Counted from the stretch's first letter, positions 1 to 11,628 are shown. The stretch: DNA of 64,000 nucleotides from Achatina immaculata (GCA_009760885.1 CM019712.1:28193816-28257815); one strand, 5' to 3'. Made by a program: numbers and translations. The notes: generated by a model not told the origin, from the sequence alone.

Positions 1-304
1 ATTGCTGCCATAAATCCTGAAGGTAGATGTTAATATTTGTGAATTATTAATCTTGATTCTGAGGTTATAGAACTGGATCTGGAGTGAGTAAACGATACTT
101 TATTTTAACTCTTAGGCTATCAGAATAACACCCATGACACACGAACATTTTTTTTCCATTATTCGTCATGGTAGCATGTTTTAACTGGTAGTAATACGTG
201 GTTTAATTTTAATATTTATGAAAGACTAAATAACAACATTCCAGATGTGAAAAACGCAGAAAAATGGAATTTTGCTTTTAAAAGTTATGTAAACTGTATA
301 TAAT

Positions 305-615
305 AGTCTAATGTGGTTCCTACGAAGAATGTTAAGAATATGATGGACAGCCAAAATAACAAATAAAGAATGCCTAAAGAAAGCCAGGGAGAGTCTAACA
401 CTACGGGGGAGACTGTCAAGATTTATGTGCCGTATGATGAGGAAAAGAGGGACAGAAAATGTCGTGACAACAGGAAAGGTAAAACTGACCAAGATTGAAA
501 ATCTTAGTTGGCTTGGCACAATGGCCGGGGAGAGGCATAATAACAGAACTAATGAATAACATGAAAAATGGGAAAACTGTAGAGACATTGTTGCCGTCTC
601 CTCCAGGCACGGCGC
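305..615 (+). mobile_element. LINE family C-like 3' relic
   Basis: Conceptual translation gives an interrupted version of the C-terminal region of the family C LINE reverse transcriptase: MWFLRRMLRI, a stop, WTAKITNKECLKKA. This matches the WFIRRM..WTAKITNEEC block of the better copies at 44500 and 53997. The piece ends with CAGGCACGGCGCATGATGATG, the same terminus as family C, and runs directly into an (ATG)n tail. It is 5'-truncated and carries stops and frameshifts, so it is a dead relic. The left boundary is approximate. Confidence 0.7.
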
Positions 616-680
616 ATGATGATGATGAATGATGATGATGATGGTGATGATGATGATGATGATAATGATGATGACGATAG
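616..680 (+). repeat. (ATG/GAT)n microsatellite tail of the LINE C-like relic
   Basis: The stretch consists almost entirely of GAT/ATG triplets with a few interruptions. It follows directly on the LINE C-like 3' terminus, as it does in the other family C copies, so it is best read as the retrotransposon tail rather than a coding Asp-rich stretch. Confidence 0.8.
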
Positions 681-1658
681 AATAACGATTAAAATGGCGG
701 AGAACTTTAAACTCAATCCAGTCTTACATTCTGCCCTTCATCATTTACCTTTCTGTCTACCTGGGAGACAATTTGAAAAATGTAGAATGGCATTATACAT
801 AAACACGACACGTTGTCGTAACGGTTTGGGATATAGCCACATAAAAGTCACAATATAAGATAATCCCTTTGTCATATTTTCTTCTTATTGTGTCCTCTTC
901 GTACATGTAAATTTACACTTTCACTTATTTCTTCGTCCCGTATGCTTCTTACAGGAATAAGGCATAAACCAAAACGTTTCAGCTGTGTAATCTGTTAATA
1001 AATAAATCTTTTCTTAGCCTTCTTTTTATTTTAAATAATTAATTAGTTCAGTTACTTGTTCTCAAAGTTTCACGGTGTCGCCATGTTTATAAATATATAG
1101 TTTGTTATATCTACTCAGAAGCAAGAATACTCGACGCTACCCAGGTAGATATTTTCTACGGAAACACTTACCACCACGTAAACAATAATAATAATAATAT
1201 TACGTGAAAGTAGAAAATCTAAATCAAAGTGTTTTTATTAAAATTGTAAAATGAGTGACTACCCTGAATTAAAAATTCATGAATAAATCTTCCCATTCAA
1301 TTCACAATTTTACGTCAATACATTAAGTACACAGAAAGGACAATTTGATGAAAAGAAATAATAAATACAATTATGCATCTTTCAGTAATATTTGATGGCA
1401 TTACAAGAGGCGGAAAACTGATGATCCATTATTTTATTATTTTTACAAAAACGTCATTGAAAGAAATATCCACTTCAGAAAAAAAAAATATGTATATATA
1501 TATATATATAATCTTTCATCTGCTACCACACTTACTAATAATAAAATCATCTGCAGGAATATCTTTTAGTAGTTCTATAAGTAACACACTTGTACAAGAA
1601 TAAGCCAACAGCGCATGCATTCTGACGGAATTTAACTGTTCATTTCTCCTAACTTCAG
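681..1658. other. No gene recognised; AT-rich presumed intron
   Basis: I see no supported exon here. A short piece at about 719-745 resembles the 3' end of the CR1/L2-like LINE (cattctgcccttcatcat). A (TA)n run lies at about 1491-1512 and an (AAT)n-like run near 1186-1200. The stretch lies upstream of the first recognised exon, whose phase-1 start requires at least one earlier exon. No signal-peptide exon with a plausible donor was found here. Confidence 0.5.
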
Positions 1659-1784
1659 CTTGTGGAAAACAACTGGATGGACAGTGTCATTTGGTGGATT
1701 CTTGGACTTTGGTGGACGGGAAAGTTTACAAATGTGAGAAGACAGTCGTGGGTGGAAAAGCCACGTATGCCTACACAGAAATAA
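1659..1784 (+). CDS. Exon of FReD gene: first half of a cysteine-rich module
   Basis: This 126-nt exon lies between acceptor aacttcag and donor GTAAGT and is phase 1 at both ends. It encodes CGKQLDGQCHLVDSWTLV, then DGKVYKCEKTVVGGKATYAY, then TEI. Three cysteines, a central Trp and the DGKVYKC block align with NGRVYEC in the exon at 19295 and with EKTFKC in the exon at 28912, so the three share one domain type. The arrangement resembles von Willebrand C-like extracellular modules, but I do not recognise the family with certainty. The product is expected to be secreted. It is the first exon of the gene I can identify; the true start lies upstream. Confidence 0.75.
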   Translation, partial: LVENNWMDSVIWWILGLWWTGKFTNVRRQSWVEKPRMPTQK

Positions 1785-1978
1785 GTAAGTTAACTTCTGG
1801 TTCACGTGGTGTTTCTTCTTTATTTATCCTCATAATCTGTTATTCTTTTGTTCGACAGGCAAATATGTTCGTCTTCTTGCTTAAGTTTTCTTGTATTTAA
1901 ACCTGTATCTACTTCTGTCTGTCTAATTTGTTTGCCTGTTTGTGTCTTGATTTATTTCATAGTCACAGTCTAAGACTC

Positions 1979-2238
1979 AAAGCAAAACATCGATGTCTAA
2001 TCAAATAATTCATCTATTATCAAAGCAAAACATCGATGTATCATCACATAATTCATCTATTATCAAAGCAAAACATCGATGTATAATCAAATAATTCATC
2101 TATTATCAAAGCAAAAGATCGTTGTCTAATCAAATAATTCATCTATTTTCAAAGGAAAACATCGATATCTAATCAAATAATTCATCTATTTTCAAAGGAA
2201 AACATCGATATCTAATCAAGTAATTCATCTATTTTCAG
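1979..2238 (+). repeat. 43-bp minisatellite, six copies, ending in a splice acceptor
   Basis: Units with the core AAAACATCGATGTCTAATCA recur at 43-bp steps (agcaaaac or aggaaaac at 1981, 2024, 2067, 2110, 2153 and 2196). Each unit ends in tctattatcaaag or tctattttcaaag. The final unit ends in tctattttcag, which is the apparent 3' splice site of the 24-nt exon that follows. The array is intronic and shows mild divergence between units. Confidence 0.9.
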
Positions 2239-2262
2239 AACCAACGCCAGACCCAAGTAAAA
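2239..2262 (+). CDS. 24-nt mini-exon of FReD gene (Pro-rich linker)
   Basis: The exon lies between attttcag and donor GTAAGT (first GT at 2263). It is phase 1-1 and encodes K-PTPDPSK, with the first Lys codon completed by the preceding exon. It probably forms a short proline-rich spacer between the two halves of the cysteine module (exons at 1659 and 5509). An alternative donor six bases upstream (acccaa/gtaaaa) is weaker and would shorten the exon by two codons. Support comes from splice signals and matching phase; no transcript was available. Confidence 0.6.
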
Positions 2263-2944
2263 GTAAGTATATTTTGTTTTGTCACCTCACGTTATATAAA
2301 ACTAATCTTCAGATGAATAACACAAGACAAAGTACTTCAGTGAAGGTGTTCAAGTCTCTGTGGTCAAAATATAAACAGTAATGTTCGTTATATCATAAAC
2401 ATGAATGTTAAAATGTTAAGCCTGAGACTGATCTATCGATTTGATCAAAGCTAGCACTAGAAGCAAGGATATAGTAGGAACATCCTGACCCAGTTTTTCT
2501 GCGACAGAGCGTGACAAATAACACCACAGATAGGTAGAAAGAATCATTCTGGGACGTCTATATGTTACTCGACCTCCTATACATTATCTGCATCAATATA
2601 CAATGATTGATTACACCCCCACCCATCTGTATTCACCACGTATTCTTCTTGAGCTATTATTAACACTTTATGTTTCACCAGCAGTAAAATGTATGAGTGG
2701 GTTCGACCCTCTTCCTGTACGTCTGCTGAGCTGGCCAAGTGATCTGGTCGTTCATCATTGTTTTCTTAACGGTCAATGCGATCTTAGAGAATAACTGAAA
2801 TAGTTCTTTACTGGAAGTATTTATTGCTTTGACTGTAGCTGATGTGTGAGAATGTGAAATACTTTCAAAACATTATTTCTACTGTTGAATTTATGGTGGC
2901 CATAGAGCAACATGTGATCTTGGGTATAACTTAATGTAATTACA
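2263..2944. other. Intron sequence without recognised feature
   Basis: I see no repeat or gene. The short open frames present (for example 2603-2794) lack family resemblance, splice context or codon structure that would support coding. Confidence 0.5.
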
Positions 2945-5183
2945 ACTGGCAGGGGTAACAACATTTTTGTGGAAAGAAGGTGGAGGTCAAGTATAACATC
3001 AGCAAAAACTTGCTGATTGTGACACGGACCATGAGTTATTAATAGCAGACATGAAGATAAAGATAAAAAAAGACAGTTGAAGGATCAAGGCCACTCGACT
3101 TAGATCTTACATCTTACACAAATACAAGAACAATATGGTATAGAAGTGAAGAACCGCTTCGAAATTCTGATGGCTGTAAAGAAGGATAATTTGGCTACAC
3201 AGGCCAGAGATATCTTAATAACAACAGCTAAAGACATGGTTCCAGTAAAGAAAACACAAAAGAATGGATAAATTACAGCAGGCTCACTAGAACTGATAAA
3301 ACAATGTAGAGAAATGAATACTAAGTGGAAAGTGACAAACAACAACATCAAAAAATATAAATATTTAACAAAAGAAGTACGAAGAAACATAAGAAAAGAC
3401 AAAAAACAATACATACAATATTGTTGTGAAAGAATAGAACGACATCAGAAGTGTGGAAGAGATAGTGAAATGTTTAAATAAATGAAGAGATTGACCAGAA
3501 ATGTCACACTTAAGCTAAATGTAATTTGTGACAAGATGGGGGATACCTTGACAGAGACAGAGGAAATTTTAGAAAGATGGAAGGAATATTGCAGAGGAAT
3601 GTATGAAACAACCGACTGTGAAAGCAGAAATCAACAGTGTGAATTATTATTGTAGGAGAAAGAACCTGAACCGACAATAGAAGAAGTTTTATGGGCAATA
3701 AATAATCTGACAAATGGTAAATCACCAGGATGTGATGAGATAACAGCTGAATTTATTAAAGCAGGAGAAAAGTAATGTGCAACAATATATCATGCACTAT
3801 GTAAAAAGATATGGCATTCAGGTATTTGGCCAAAAGAATGGAAAAGAACTATATTCATAACACTGCCAAAAAAGGGTAACCTGAAATTATGCACAAACTA
3901 CAGAACTGTTGCCCTGATTAGTCATACAAGTAAAATTCTGTTAAAAATCATAATGAGTAGACTTTGTAGGAAAATAGAAGAAGTCAATATGGTCCAAGCT
4001 GGTTTCAGGCAAGGAAGATGACCAAGAGATCATATATTCAATATAAGATTAATAATAGAGAAGTGCAGAGAGTTTAATGTGAATCTATACTTAGCCTTTA
4101 TAGACTACTCAAAGGCATTTGATTGTGTACAACACCAGAAACTTTGGGAATTAATGGAAAAAAAGTGATTTTCAACACATTTGATACAATTAACATCACT
4201 GCTGTATCTAGACCAACAAGAAGCAGTAAGAATAAATCTTGAAACAGCAACTTGGTTTGACATAAAACAAGGGGTCCGTCAGGGGTGTATATTGTCACCT
4301 TACTTATTTAACTTGTATACTGAAAATATAATGGGGAATGTTAGAGAAGATGTAGACAAAAATATTAAGATCCCATAACAATTGGAGGTTATGAAATACC
4401 AGAGATTAGATATGCTGATGACACAGTATTACTGTCAACAACACAAAAAGGAATGGAAAAACTAATTGTGTCAGTTCATAAAAATAATGAAGAACAAAAC
4501 CTCTATCTTAATGCAAAGAAAACTAAATTGATGACAACTGACAAAACCAACAAGGCAGCTGATATATGTATCAATGACGTAAACGTGGAAGAAGTGGAGA
4601 GTTTTGAATATCTTGGATCACTGCTAACTAATAATGGAGATACAATGAGGGAAATTAAAAGGAGGACGTCTATCGCTCTTAAGAAAGTAAACCAACTAAA
4701 GAATCTGTGAAGAGGAACTGACAGAACTACAGAAATAAGATTTTTAAGGGCATGCATCATTCTCATCGCAATATATGCCTGTGAGACCTGGACACTTAAC
4801 AAAACAGTTGAGAAACACATTAATGCTTTTGAACGTAAATGCTACAGAAGAGTTCTTCAAATATCATGGACACAAAAAAGAAGAAATATATCTACACTAC
4901 AAGAACTTAATATTGAAGAGCTGGCTAGTAAAGAGTATTAAACAGAGAAAACTTAAATATTTTGGACACTATAAACATCAAGATAATCTAGAGAAAACCG
5001 TCTTGGAAGGGTACATAATGGGAAAAAGAAAGAGAGGAAAACCAAGGCAAAGATGGATGCAAGACATTGTTGATGATCTGCAGATGGATGCATCAGCAGC
5101 AAACCATCTTGCTCACTACCGAGAGGCCTACAGGAGTGCTGTTATGGAGGCAAAGTTCCACAAGGGACATGCAAATGAATGAT
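2945..5183 (+). mobile_element. LINE family B (RTE-like), degenerate
   Basis: This non-LTR retrotransposon copy contains, in order, the end of the APE-type endonuclease (RRWRSSITSAKT), a linker, and the reverse transcriptase with recognisable blocks: FIDYSKAFDCVQ near 4100 (read as AFIDYSKAFD), GVRQGCILSPYLFNLY near 4272, and YADDT near 4413. The C-terminal region ends RKRGKPRQRWMQDIVDDLQM near 5030 and the terminus is AAGGGACATGCAAATGAATG. Many stops and frameshifts break it into pieces, so it is inactive. It is inserted in the host intron in the same orientation as the gene. The clade assignment (RTE-like) rests on the single EN-RT layout and the short 3' end with a tetranucleotide tail. 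Confidence 0.85.
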
Positions 5184-5508
5184 GAATGGTTGGAAGAATA
5201 AATGGTAGGAATTATAACTTATACTGATAATGAATGGATGCATATAAATGAAAAGAAATATAAATGATATGGATTAAAATGATAGAAATTATACGAATAG
5301 TTGGTATGAATTATAATTGACGAAACTTATACATGATTAGAAAAATTATAACTGACAGAACTGTAAGTTTTTCATCTGTGATGAAATAATAATGAGCAAT
5401 GTCGTTATAATGGTCTTCCTTTAATCCTGCTGTTATCTATATTTTATTAACGAGGGGCGAGGATACAAATAATAGACTAGGTGTCAATTTAGTGTTTATC
5501 TTTTACAG
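5184..5508. other. Intron, no recognised feature
   Basis: This AT-rich sequence follows the LINE B tail. It ends in the pyrimidine-rich acceptor tttatcttttacag used by the next exon. Confidence 0.5.
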
Positions 5509-5619
5509 CCTGCAGACTTAGCAGTACGACATACAAGAACCTGGAAATCTTTAGAAACAGAGTTGACCAATGTGACTCCAGACAGTGCCAGAATGGCCAG
5601 TTAGTGTATACAAACAGAG
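5509..5619 (+). CDS. Exon of FReD gene: second half of a cysteine-rich module
   Basis: This 111-nt exon is phase 1-1, with acceptor cttttacag and donor GTATGT. It encodes CRLSSTTYKNLEIFRNRV followed by DQCDSRQCQNGQLVYTNR. It aligns with the C-terminal half of the exon at 19295 (CTVGSTTYQHVETF, then NCETSQCQSGEVKV), including three cysteines and the STTY and QCQ(N/S)G blocks. Together with the exon at 1659 it rebuilds one six-cysteine module that here is split by a large intron and the 24-nt mini-exon. Confidence 0.75.
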
Positions 5620-5694
5620 GTATGTCGTAATATGCATCTAGGTAATAGTAATGTTAATATTTCCTTTCATATTTTTATACATCAGTTTTTGCAT

Positions 5695-5956
5695 ACTGTC
5701 GGCTTACTTATTTAACTTGTATACTGAAAATATAAGAGTTATGTTAGGGAAGACGTAGACAACGATAATTACGATGCCATAAAAATTGGAGTTTCTGAAA
5801 TGCGAGAGATTACATATGCTGATGACACAGTATTACTGACCACCAGAAAAATAATGGACAAACAAATATGTCAGTCCGTAAGAATAGTGAAGAGAAAAAT
5901 CTATATCTTCATTCTAACATAATTGAAAAAAACAACAGACAAATACATAAGGCAGA

Positions 5957-6017
<61 letters not shown>

Positions 6018-6335
6018 CCAGAAACATTGGAAGAGGTGGATCCATTCCATTCCATTGAAGAAGGCTGGCAAATAAAGAGGATTAAACAGAGAAAACCTAA
6101 ATACTCGTATTTAGGACACAACAGACGTCATGGGAATTTAGAGAAGGCAGTCTCCGAAAGATTCATAATGAGAAAAAGAAAGAGAGGAAGACAAAGGCGA
6201 AGATGGCTACAAGACATCGTTGATGATCTGCGAATGGATGCATCAGCAGCAATGAATCTTGCTTACAAATGAAAGGTCTACAGTAGAGCTGTTAGGAATG
6301 CAACGTTCTGTAAGAGACATAGAAATGACTGACCT
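5695..6335 (+). mobile_element. LINE family B fragment with internal (TA)n expansion
   Basis: It starts within the RT (LLI.LVY.KYKSYVREDVD region), includes YADDTVLL near 5815, and ends in the C-terminal RKRGRQRRRWLQDIVDDLRM block near 6180. A (TA)n tract of about 60 bp at 5959-6017 interrupts the frame where intact copies read ICINEEKLEEVESF. It is 5'-truncated, internally deleted and dead. Confidence 0.8.
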
Positions 6336-6736
6336 AATGTGGATCTAAGATTCACCTTGAGAAACTTAATGAATATAATATTGAACTTGAAGACTTGAAT
6401 TCCTTGTTATATATATACAATTCAACTTAAACCACTGATTGTGTTTTCACTTCAGCGTTTAGAGTTACGAGTTTGGTGGTTCATGTTTCTTTGTAGGCGT
6501 CTCAGTTCTCAGATATAGAAATGGGTATTTGATACACTAAAATGGGTCAGGGCAGATCCTGGCCAACTTCTTGTACAGTTTCTCAAACGGTGCCTAGTTA
6601 CAGTTTCGTTCTAGGAGAGTGCTAGAGGTGTGCCGCTACATTTGGTTCAAATAGTATTCACGAAATTACTGCACCTTTTTTGGCTAACTGCGGCATATTC
6701 TGCATACAACAATTTATAGTTAAATTCATAATGAAC

Positions 6737-6776
<40 letters not shown>

Positions 6777-7099
6777 CTTATAAAAAAATGAAACAACAAA
6801 TACGATGTTGCGATTTAAACTGAAGTTTTCTGATCAGACAAGGGCAGAGTGTTTGAAACGTCCACTTGGACATCAGCTTCACGTGCTGACCTGAATTGTA
6901 CTCAGCAGATGATTCATGAGCACAGAAAAGCGATACTAGTCAAAACAGCATTTTTGATACTAACTCATGACAGGTTCACGAGAATCTCATGAAACTTACT
7001 GAACATAAAACTCACTGTCCACGTTATTTATTATATAATGCCTATAAACGATTGACTCTCCTCGAATCAATTCATTTGAAAATTCAATGCACAAGTATG
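6336..7099. other. Intron; (TA)n microsatellite at 6739-6773
   Basis: No gene is seen. The (TA)n run of about 17 units at 6739-6773 is the only clear feature. It lies upstream of the Tc1-like element. Confidence 0.5.
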
Positions 7100-8095
7100 G
7101 CTCATCTCACTACAGAACAACGACTCATCATCACTGGACGTTTATAGACTGGACAGTCACAATATGTAGTGGCCGGACAATTTAATGTGGTTAGAAGCAC
7201 CATTATGAAACGATTTCAAGAAACTGGCTCAGTTGCAGACCGGCCGGGCAGTGGGAAGACTAAAAGTCACAAGTCTTGCCGAAGACAGCTTCATACGGCT
7301 GCGTCCTCAACAGTCCAATCAATGATAGCAGCTCGTCGAATTTCAGATCAAACGGTCAGGAACCGGCTGCATAACCCTGGTCTTTGGGCTATAAGACCCT
7401 ACAGAGGTCCTGTTCTTACTGACCAGCATCACTAGAACCACTGCAGTGGGCGAACCAGCAGTGTCAATGGACCGTTGGGAATGATTGGAGAAGGGTTTGG
7501 TTTAGTGATGAATCAATATGTTTGCCCCAGCGACACTATAGACGGAGAAGAGTTTACCGCAGAGTCCATAAGTGCTACGCCCAGAACTGCGTGCTGAGGC
7601 TCTTTCACGTGGTGGTGGAGGTGTACTGGTGTAGGGGACGATCAAATTCATGGGACGAAGTGACCTTGTGTAAATTGAAGGACGCCTGAATGGACAACGA
7701 TACATCGCTGAAATTCTTCGTCCTCACGTCCTTCTACTTCTGGCTGCACCGTGGACGATTTTCCAACAGATAACACTCGACCTCATGTGGCACAACTCAC
7801 CACCCAGTTCCTTTCTGATAACAACGTCCAGACCATTATATGGCCATCCATCTCATCAGACATTAACCCAATAGAACACATATGGGATAAACTCAACAGA
7901 CAAGTCCGCCAGCGAGACGTGGCGCCAACCAATCTCCGACAGTTGTCTCTTGCACTGCGGGAAAGTGGGCAGCCATCCCACAACAACAGATCCAACGGCT
8001 AATCGGATCCATGTCACGGAGATGTCGTTCTCTGATACAGGCCAGAGGAGGCAATACACTTTACGGAGGTCTCAGTCGCAAAGAACAAAAGTCCA
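7100..8095 (+). mobile_element. Tc1-like DNA transposon, transposase pseudogene
   Basis: The reading frame is broken, but the order of motifs is that of a Tc1-type DD34E transposase. A helix-turn-helix N-terminal part reads VAGQFNVVRSTIMKRFQETG, followed by DRPGSGK (7169-7260). The first catalytic Asp is in WRRVWFSDES (near 7490). The second lies in a damaged DNTRPHVAQLTTQFL (near 7770), and the Glu in INPIEHIWDKLNRQV (near 7862). Frameshifts between 7435 and 7750 inactivate it. I could not define the terminal inverted repeats, so the ends are approximate. Confidence 0.85.
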
Positions 8096-8301
8096 AACCA
8101 AATTTAATGAACATCAATTCATTGTTAAAGTCATAAAGTTTCTTCATTCCAAGCTTGGAACATTTATTCCCTAAAATAACATTTTGATACAAGATTGACA
8201 ATTGTTGTCCAATACGACTACAGTAACGTTGCGTTTCTTTCTTGAACAGTATATGTAAGATGAAGCTGTCAAAAGCTTACTCTTTTCAACCCAGTGGTTA
8301 C

Positions 8302-8372
8302 CTGACTCAGTAACCTTGACCTCCCCGCTGTGGTACTGGGAGGTGTCACAATCATCGCCGATGTTAAAGTTT
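8302..8372 (-). pseudogene. Antisense relic of the FReD-gene cysteine-module exon
   Basis: Read on the minus strand this segment matches the 3' end of the exon at 19295-19534. Over 58 aligned bases ending at the donor, 52 agree by eye (GGCGATGATTGTGACACC against GGCGATAATTGTGAGACC). It would encode GDDCDTSQYHSGEVKVTES, where the real exon has GDNCETSQCQSGEVKVIES, so one conserved cysteine has become Tyr. A GT donor remains but as GTAACC. Similarity continues for some tens of bases into the following intron, which argues for a genomic duplication and inversion rather than a retrocopy. Upstream of about 8372 the match stops. Confidence 0.8.
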
Positions 8373-8519
8373 TTTGTCTTAAAAATAAAATATGTCGAGT
8401 AAACTGTACAAATATAATTGGCAACTCCTTATCTAACATAGTGATTATCACAGTCTATGCCGGTCTGTCACGGATTCACTAATGATTGGATTCCTCATGA
8501 CATGAGGTAGTGTAAACCA

Positions 8520-8845
8520 TTCGAGATCAACTTAGTCCAAGGAGGTTTAAATTTAAAAGTAGGGACAGGTCAGGTGAGGAAGAAATAGCAGAATACGGAC
8601 TAGAGCAAAGAAATGAAAGAGGAGATAAATTAATATAATGGCCGGAAAATATAAGAACGATAACTGGGAACACATGGTTCCCATAACAACCCAGTAGGCT
8701 TTATACAATGAATGAGATCAAAAAGAGATTTAGAAACGCACTAATATCTATAAAAACGAGACCAGACACAGACTGTAACTCCGATCATGAACTGCTAATA
8801 GAAAGATTAAGGGTTAGTATGAAGAGAATAAGAGCAAATTAAAGA
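8520..8845 (+). mobile_element. Endonuclease fragment of an RTE-like LINE
   Basis: In broken frames I read EIAEYGLEQRNERGDKLI, then NEIKKRFRNALISIKTRP, then DTDCNSDHELLIERLRVSMK and RIRAN. This is the pattern of the C-terminal half of an APE-type LINE endonuclease (GL..RNERG...DYI......KTRPGADC.SDHELL). The final catalytic SDH motif is present. The remainder of the element is missing. The last codons merge into the first unit of the 42-bp minisatellite. Confidence 0.65.
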
Positions 8846-8858
8846 ATGAAAAGGTGGA

Positions 8859-8861
<3 letters not shown>
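8816..8861 (+). repeat. First unit of the 42-bp minisatellite (left fragment)
   Basis: The sequence agagaataagagcaaattaaag, followed by aatgaaaaggtggatat, matches the unit found at 11629-11981 and 14650-16075. Its last 13 bases, 8849-8861, duplicate 11629-11641 (one mismatch) and are the target-site duplication of the LINE A insertion. Confidence 0.75.
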
Positions 8862-8903
<42 letters not shown>

Positions 8904-11628
8904 ACCTTAAGTGTCCAGGGCACATGGGGCTTCCGAAAGGGTTTTCCACAAATGCCTGTCCTTCGCCTTTTTTTCTGCTCTTGCCCAGGTGAGCCCTCTA
9001 TTGCTCAACATCCTTTCTGTTGTTCTTTTCTATGTTTCTTTTGGTCTACCCTTAATTCTGCTCCCCTGTGGTGACCATCTTAGTGCTATTTTTGGTAGTG
9101 AGTTGTCAGTCATTCGGAGCACATGTCCCAACCATCGCCAGCGTCTTTCCTCAATAATTGTTGTCAGTGGTTTCATCTGCATTTCTGCTAATACGATGTT
9201 ATTTCTTATGGTGTTTGGCCACAAATCTTTTCTAATTCTTCGTAAACATTTAGTCTGGAAAGAATTCAACTTGTTTTCTATGGTTTTGGTGATTTTCCAG
9301 CATTCACTTCCATAGAGTAGTACACTTAGAACATTACTCTTAAATATCCTGATTTTCATATTTATGTTTAGTTATTTTGATTTCCATATAGTCTGCAGCA
9401 TTGCAAAAGCCTGGTTTGCTCTAGTAAGTCTGCTGTTGATGTCCTCTGTGCTGTCTCCATTTTCTACTACTCTGCTGCCAAGGTATACAAATTCGCTGAC
9501 CTCCTCCACTAACTTGTTATCTACTCTGAGTACATTTCTGTTGTTCACATTTTGCTTCATTAACTTTCCTACGTTGATCTTTAGTCCTATGTTGTTTGCA
9601 TTATGAGTAAGCTTGTTTATTCTATCTTGCATATCTTTGTGACTGCTTGATAATAGACAAATGTCGTCCGCAAAGTCAAGGTCCTCCAGCACTGTGTCAT
9701 GGGTCCATTGTAATCCTCTGCGTTTGTCAGATGTTACCTCCTTCATTAACCAGTCTACTGCCAAGATAAATAATGTTGGTGATAGTACACATCCCTGTTT
9801 CACTCCTGTTTGTACCCTAAAGCTGCTGGAGGTATGTTCTCCACAGATAACTTTGCACTGAAAACCCTCGTATAGAGCTTTGATTACATTAACTATTTTA
9901 TGGGGGAGGCCATGCCATCTTAGGATTTTCCACAGTGCACCTCTGTTGACACTGTCAAAGGCTTTCTCAAAATCTATGAATAATGCATATGTTGTGCTAT
10001 GCCACTCATTTGCCTGTTCTAATATTTGTCTAAGTACAAATATGTGGTCTATGCATGATTTTCCTTTCCTAAATCCTGCCTGTTCTTTCCGAAGTTTTTC
10101 CTCAAGTGTTGGTACAATTCTGTTGATGATTATTCTGCAAAATACTTTACTGGTGAGTGGCAGTAGGGTAATGCCTCTCCAGTTCCTGCAATCTCTGAGG
10201 TCACCCTTCTTTGGTAGTTTTACTATAAGCCCAGTTTTCCACTCCTCTGGGGCTTTTTCTAAATTCCAAATGTGTTGTAATATCCGGCAAAGTTGTTTTG
10301 TTGTTTCTGTTTCTTCTGCTTTCAACATCTCCGCAGTCACTTTATCTTCATTTGGTGCCCTGTCTGATTTCAGCTTCTTTATCGCCTCCTTTACTTCATT
10401 TATTGTTATTGGTCCTGTATTGATGTTTAGTTCCGTTTTTGCTTCAGGTATGTCTATTGTTTGTGCTGCTTGTGTTCTGTTTAGTAGGGTGTTAAAGTGT
10501 TCCCTCCATCTTTCAATTTTTTCTCTTTCTCCACTGACCAGTTGTCCATTTTGTGTTCTTACTGCACTTTCACATCTTGTGTTGAAGTTAACTGTCATCT
10601 GCTTTGTGATTTTATATATGGTTTTCATGTCATTTGTATATGCTGCTTTCTCTGCTGTTTCTGCTAAGTTGTCATAGTATTGATGTTTATCTTGACGGCA
10701 TGATTCCTTCACTTCTTTGACTTTTGGTGCATAATTACTTAAAACTCGTTCTTTAAGCCTTTGTGATTTTCTGTTCAGTAATTTTTTCTTGATTTCTTTT
10801 CTTTGCTCTATCTTTTCCCATGTGGTCTCGCTTATCCATTCCTCTTTTCTCCTTTTCCGATATCCCAGCACCTCTTTTGCTGTTTCCTGTAGTGTTTTAT
10901 TGAACTCTAATATGGACATTTCTGCTTCGTCTTGTAGGACACTGAAGCGGTTCTTAAGTACTATTGAGAATTCATTTCTTGTTTGCTGGTCTATCAGTTA
11001 TGTTGTATCAAAATGTATCTTTCTGTGTTCTCCGATTTTGGCTTTCCTTAATTTTAGTTTTATTCTTGCTACCAGAAGGTTGTGATCACTTTCTACATCT
11101 GCTCCTTTCCTTGCTCGCACATCTTGTAGTGACCGTTTCCACTTGTTGTTTATTAGTATGTGATCGATTTGGTTTTCTGTGGTTTTATCTGATGACCTCC
11201 AAGTCACCTTATGGATGTTTTTGTGTTGGAAAATTGTCCCTCCAATGAACATCATGTTTTCTTCACAGAAACTGCACAGTCTTTCTCCATTTTCATTTAT
11301 TTCTCCTATTCCTTCTCTTCCCATGAATCTTCTTCTATCTTCATTTCCTTCACCTACTTTTGCATTGAAGTAACCCAAGATGAGTAGCATATCATGCTTG
11401 GGTATTGTTTCTACTGTTGCTTGGAGGCTGTTGTAAAAATCTTCTTTTAATTCCTCTTCAGCTGCTTCTGTTGGTGCATAACAAACTATAATAGACAGCT
11501 TCGTGAATCTTGAGTTGAACCGTGCATATAATAATCTCTCATTTATTGGGGTCCATTTCAGCAATGCTCTTGATGCTTCATTTGTTATAATCAATGCTAC
11601 TCCTCATTCATGAAGATATTCTTTACCT
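8862..11628 (-). mobile_element. LINE family A (RTE-like), 5'-truncated
   Basis: On the minus strand, from the right, it carries the endonuclease (GGVALIITNEASRALLKW, then KLSIIVCYAPTEAAEEEL, then LLILG.FNAKVGEG and the QIDHILI block; open at 10998-11594). The reverse transcriptase follows in a 515-codon open frame at 9372-10919, with YALFIDFEKAFDSVN, GVKQGCVLSPTLFIL and the catalytic LDFADDICLL. The C-terminal region is at 9030-9359 (ERRWRWLGHVLRMTDNSLPK). The 3' end joins a (GA)n tail seen as (CT)n at 8862-8900. Flanking 13-bp duplications (8849-8861 and 11629-11641) fix the insertion. The 5' UTR and start of the endonuclease are missing, and small indels separate the frames. Confidence 0.9.

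Noticed and set aside
61..100. Possible small exon between ggttatag and gtgagt
   Set aside because: The enclosed 13 bases are not a multiple of three, whereas every other exon of the gene is phase 1-1; there is no homology.
616..858. 80-codon frame starting with an Asp-rich stretch
   Set aside because: The Asp run is the (GAT)n tail of a LINE C relic; the rest has no family resemblance.
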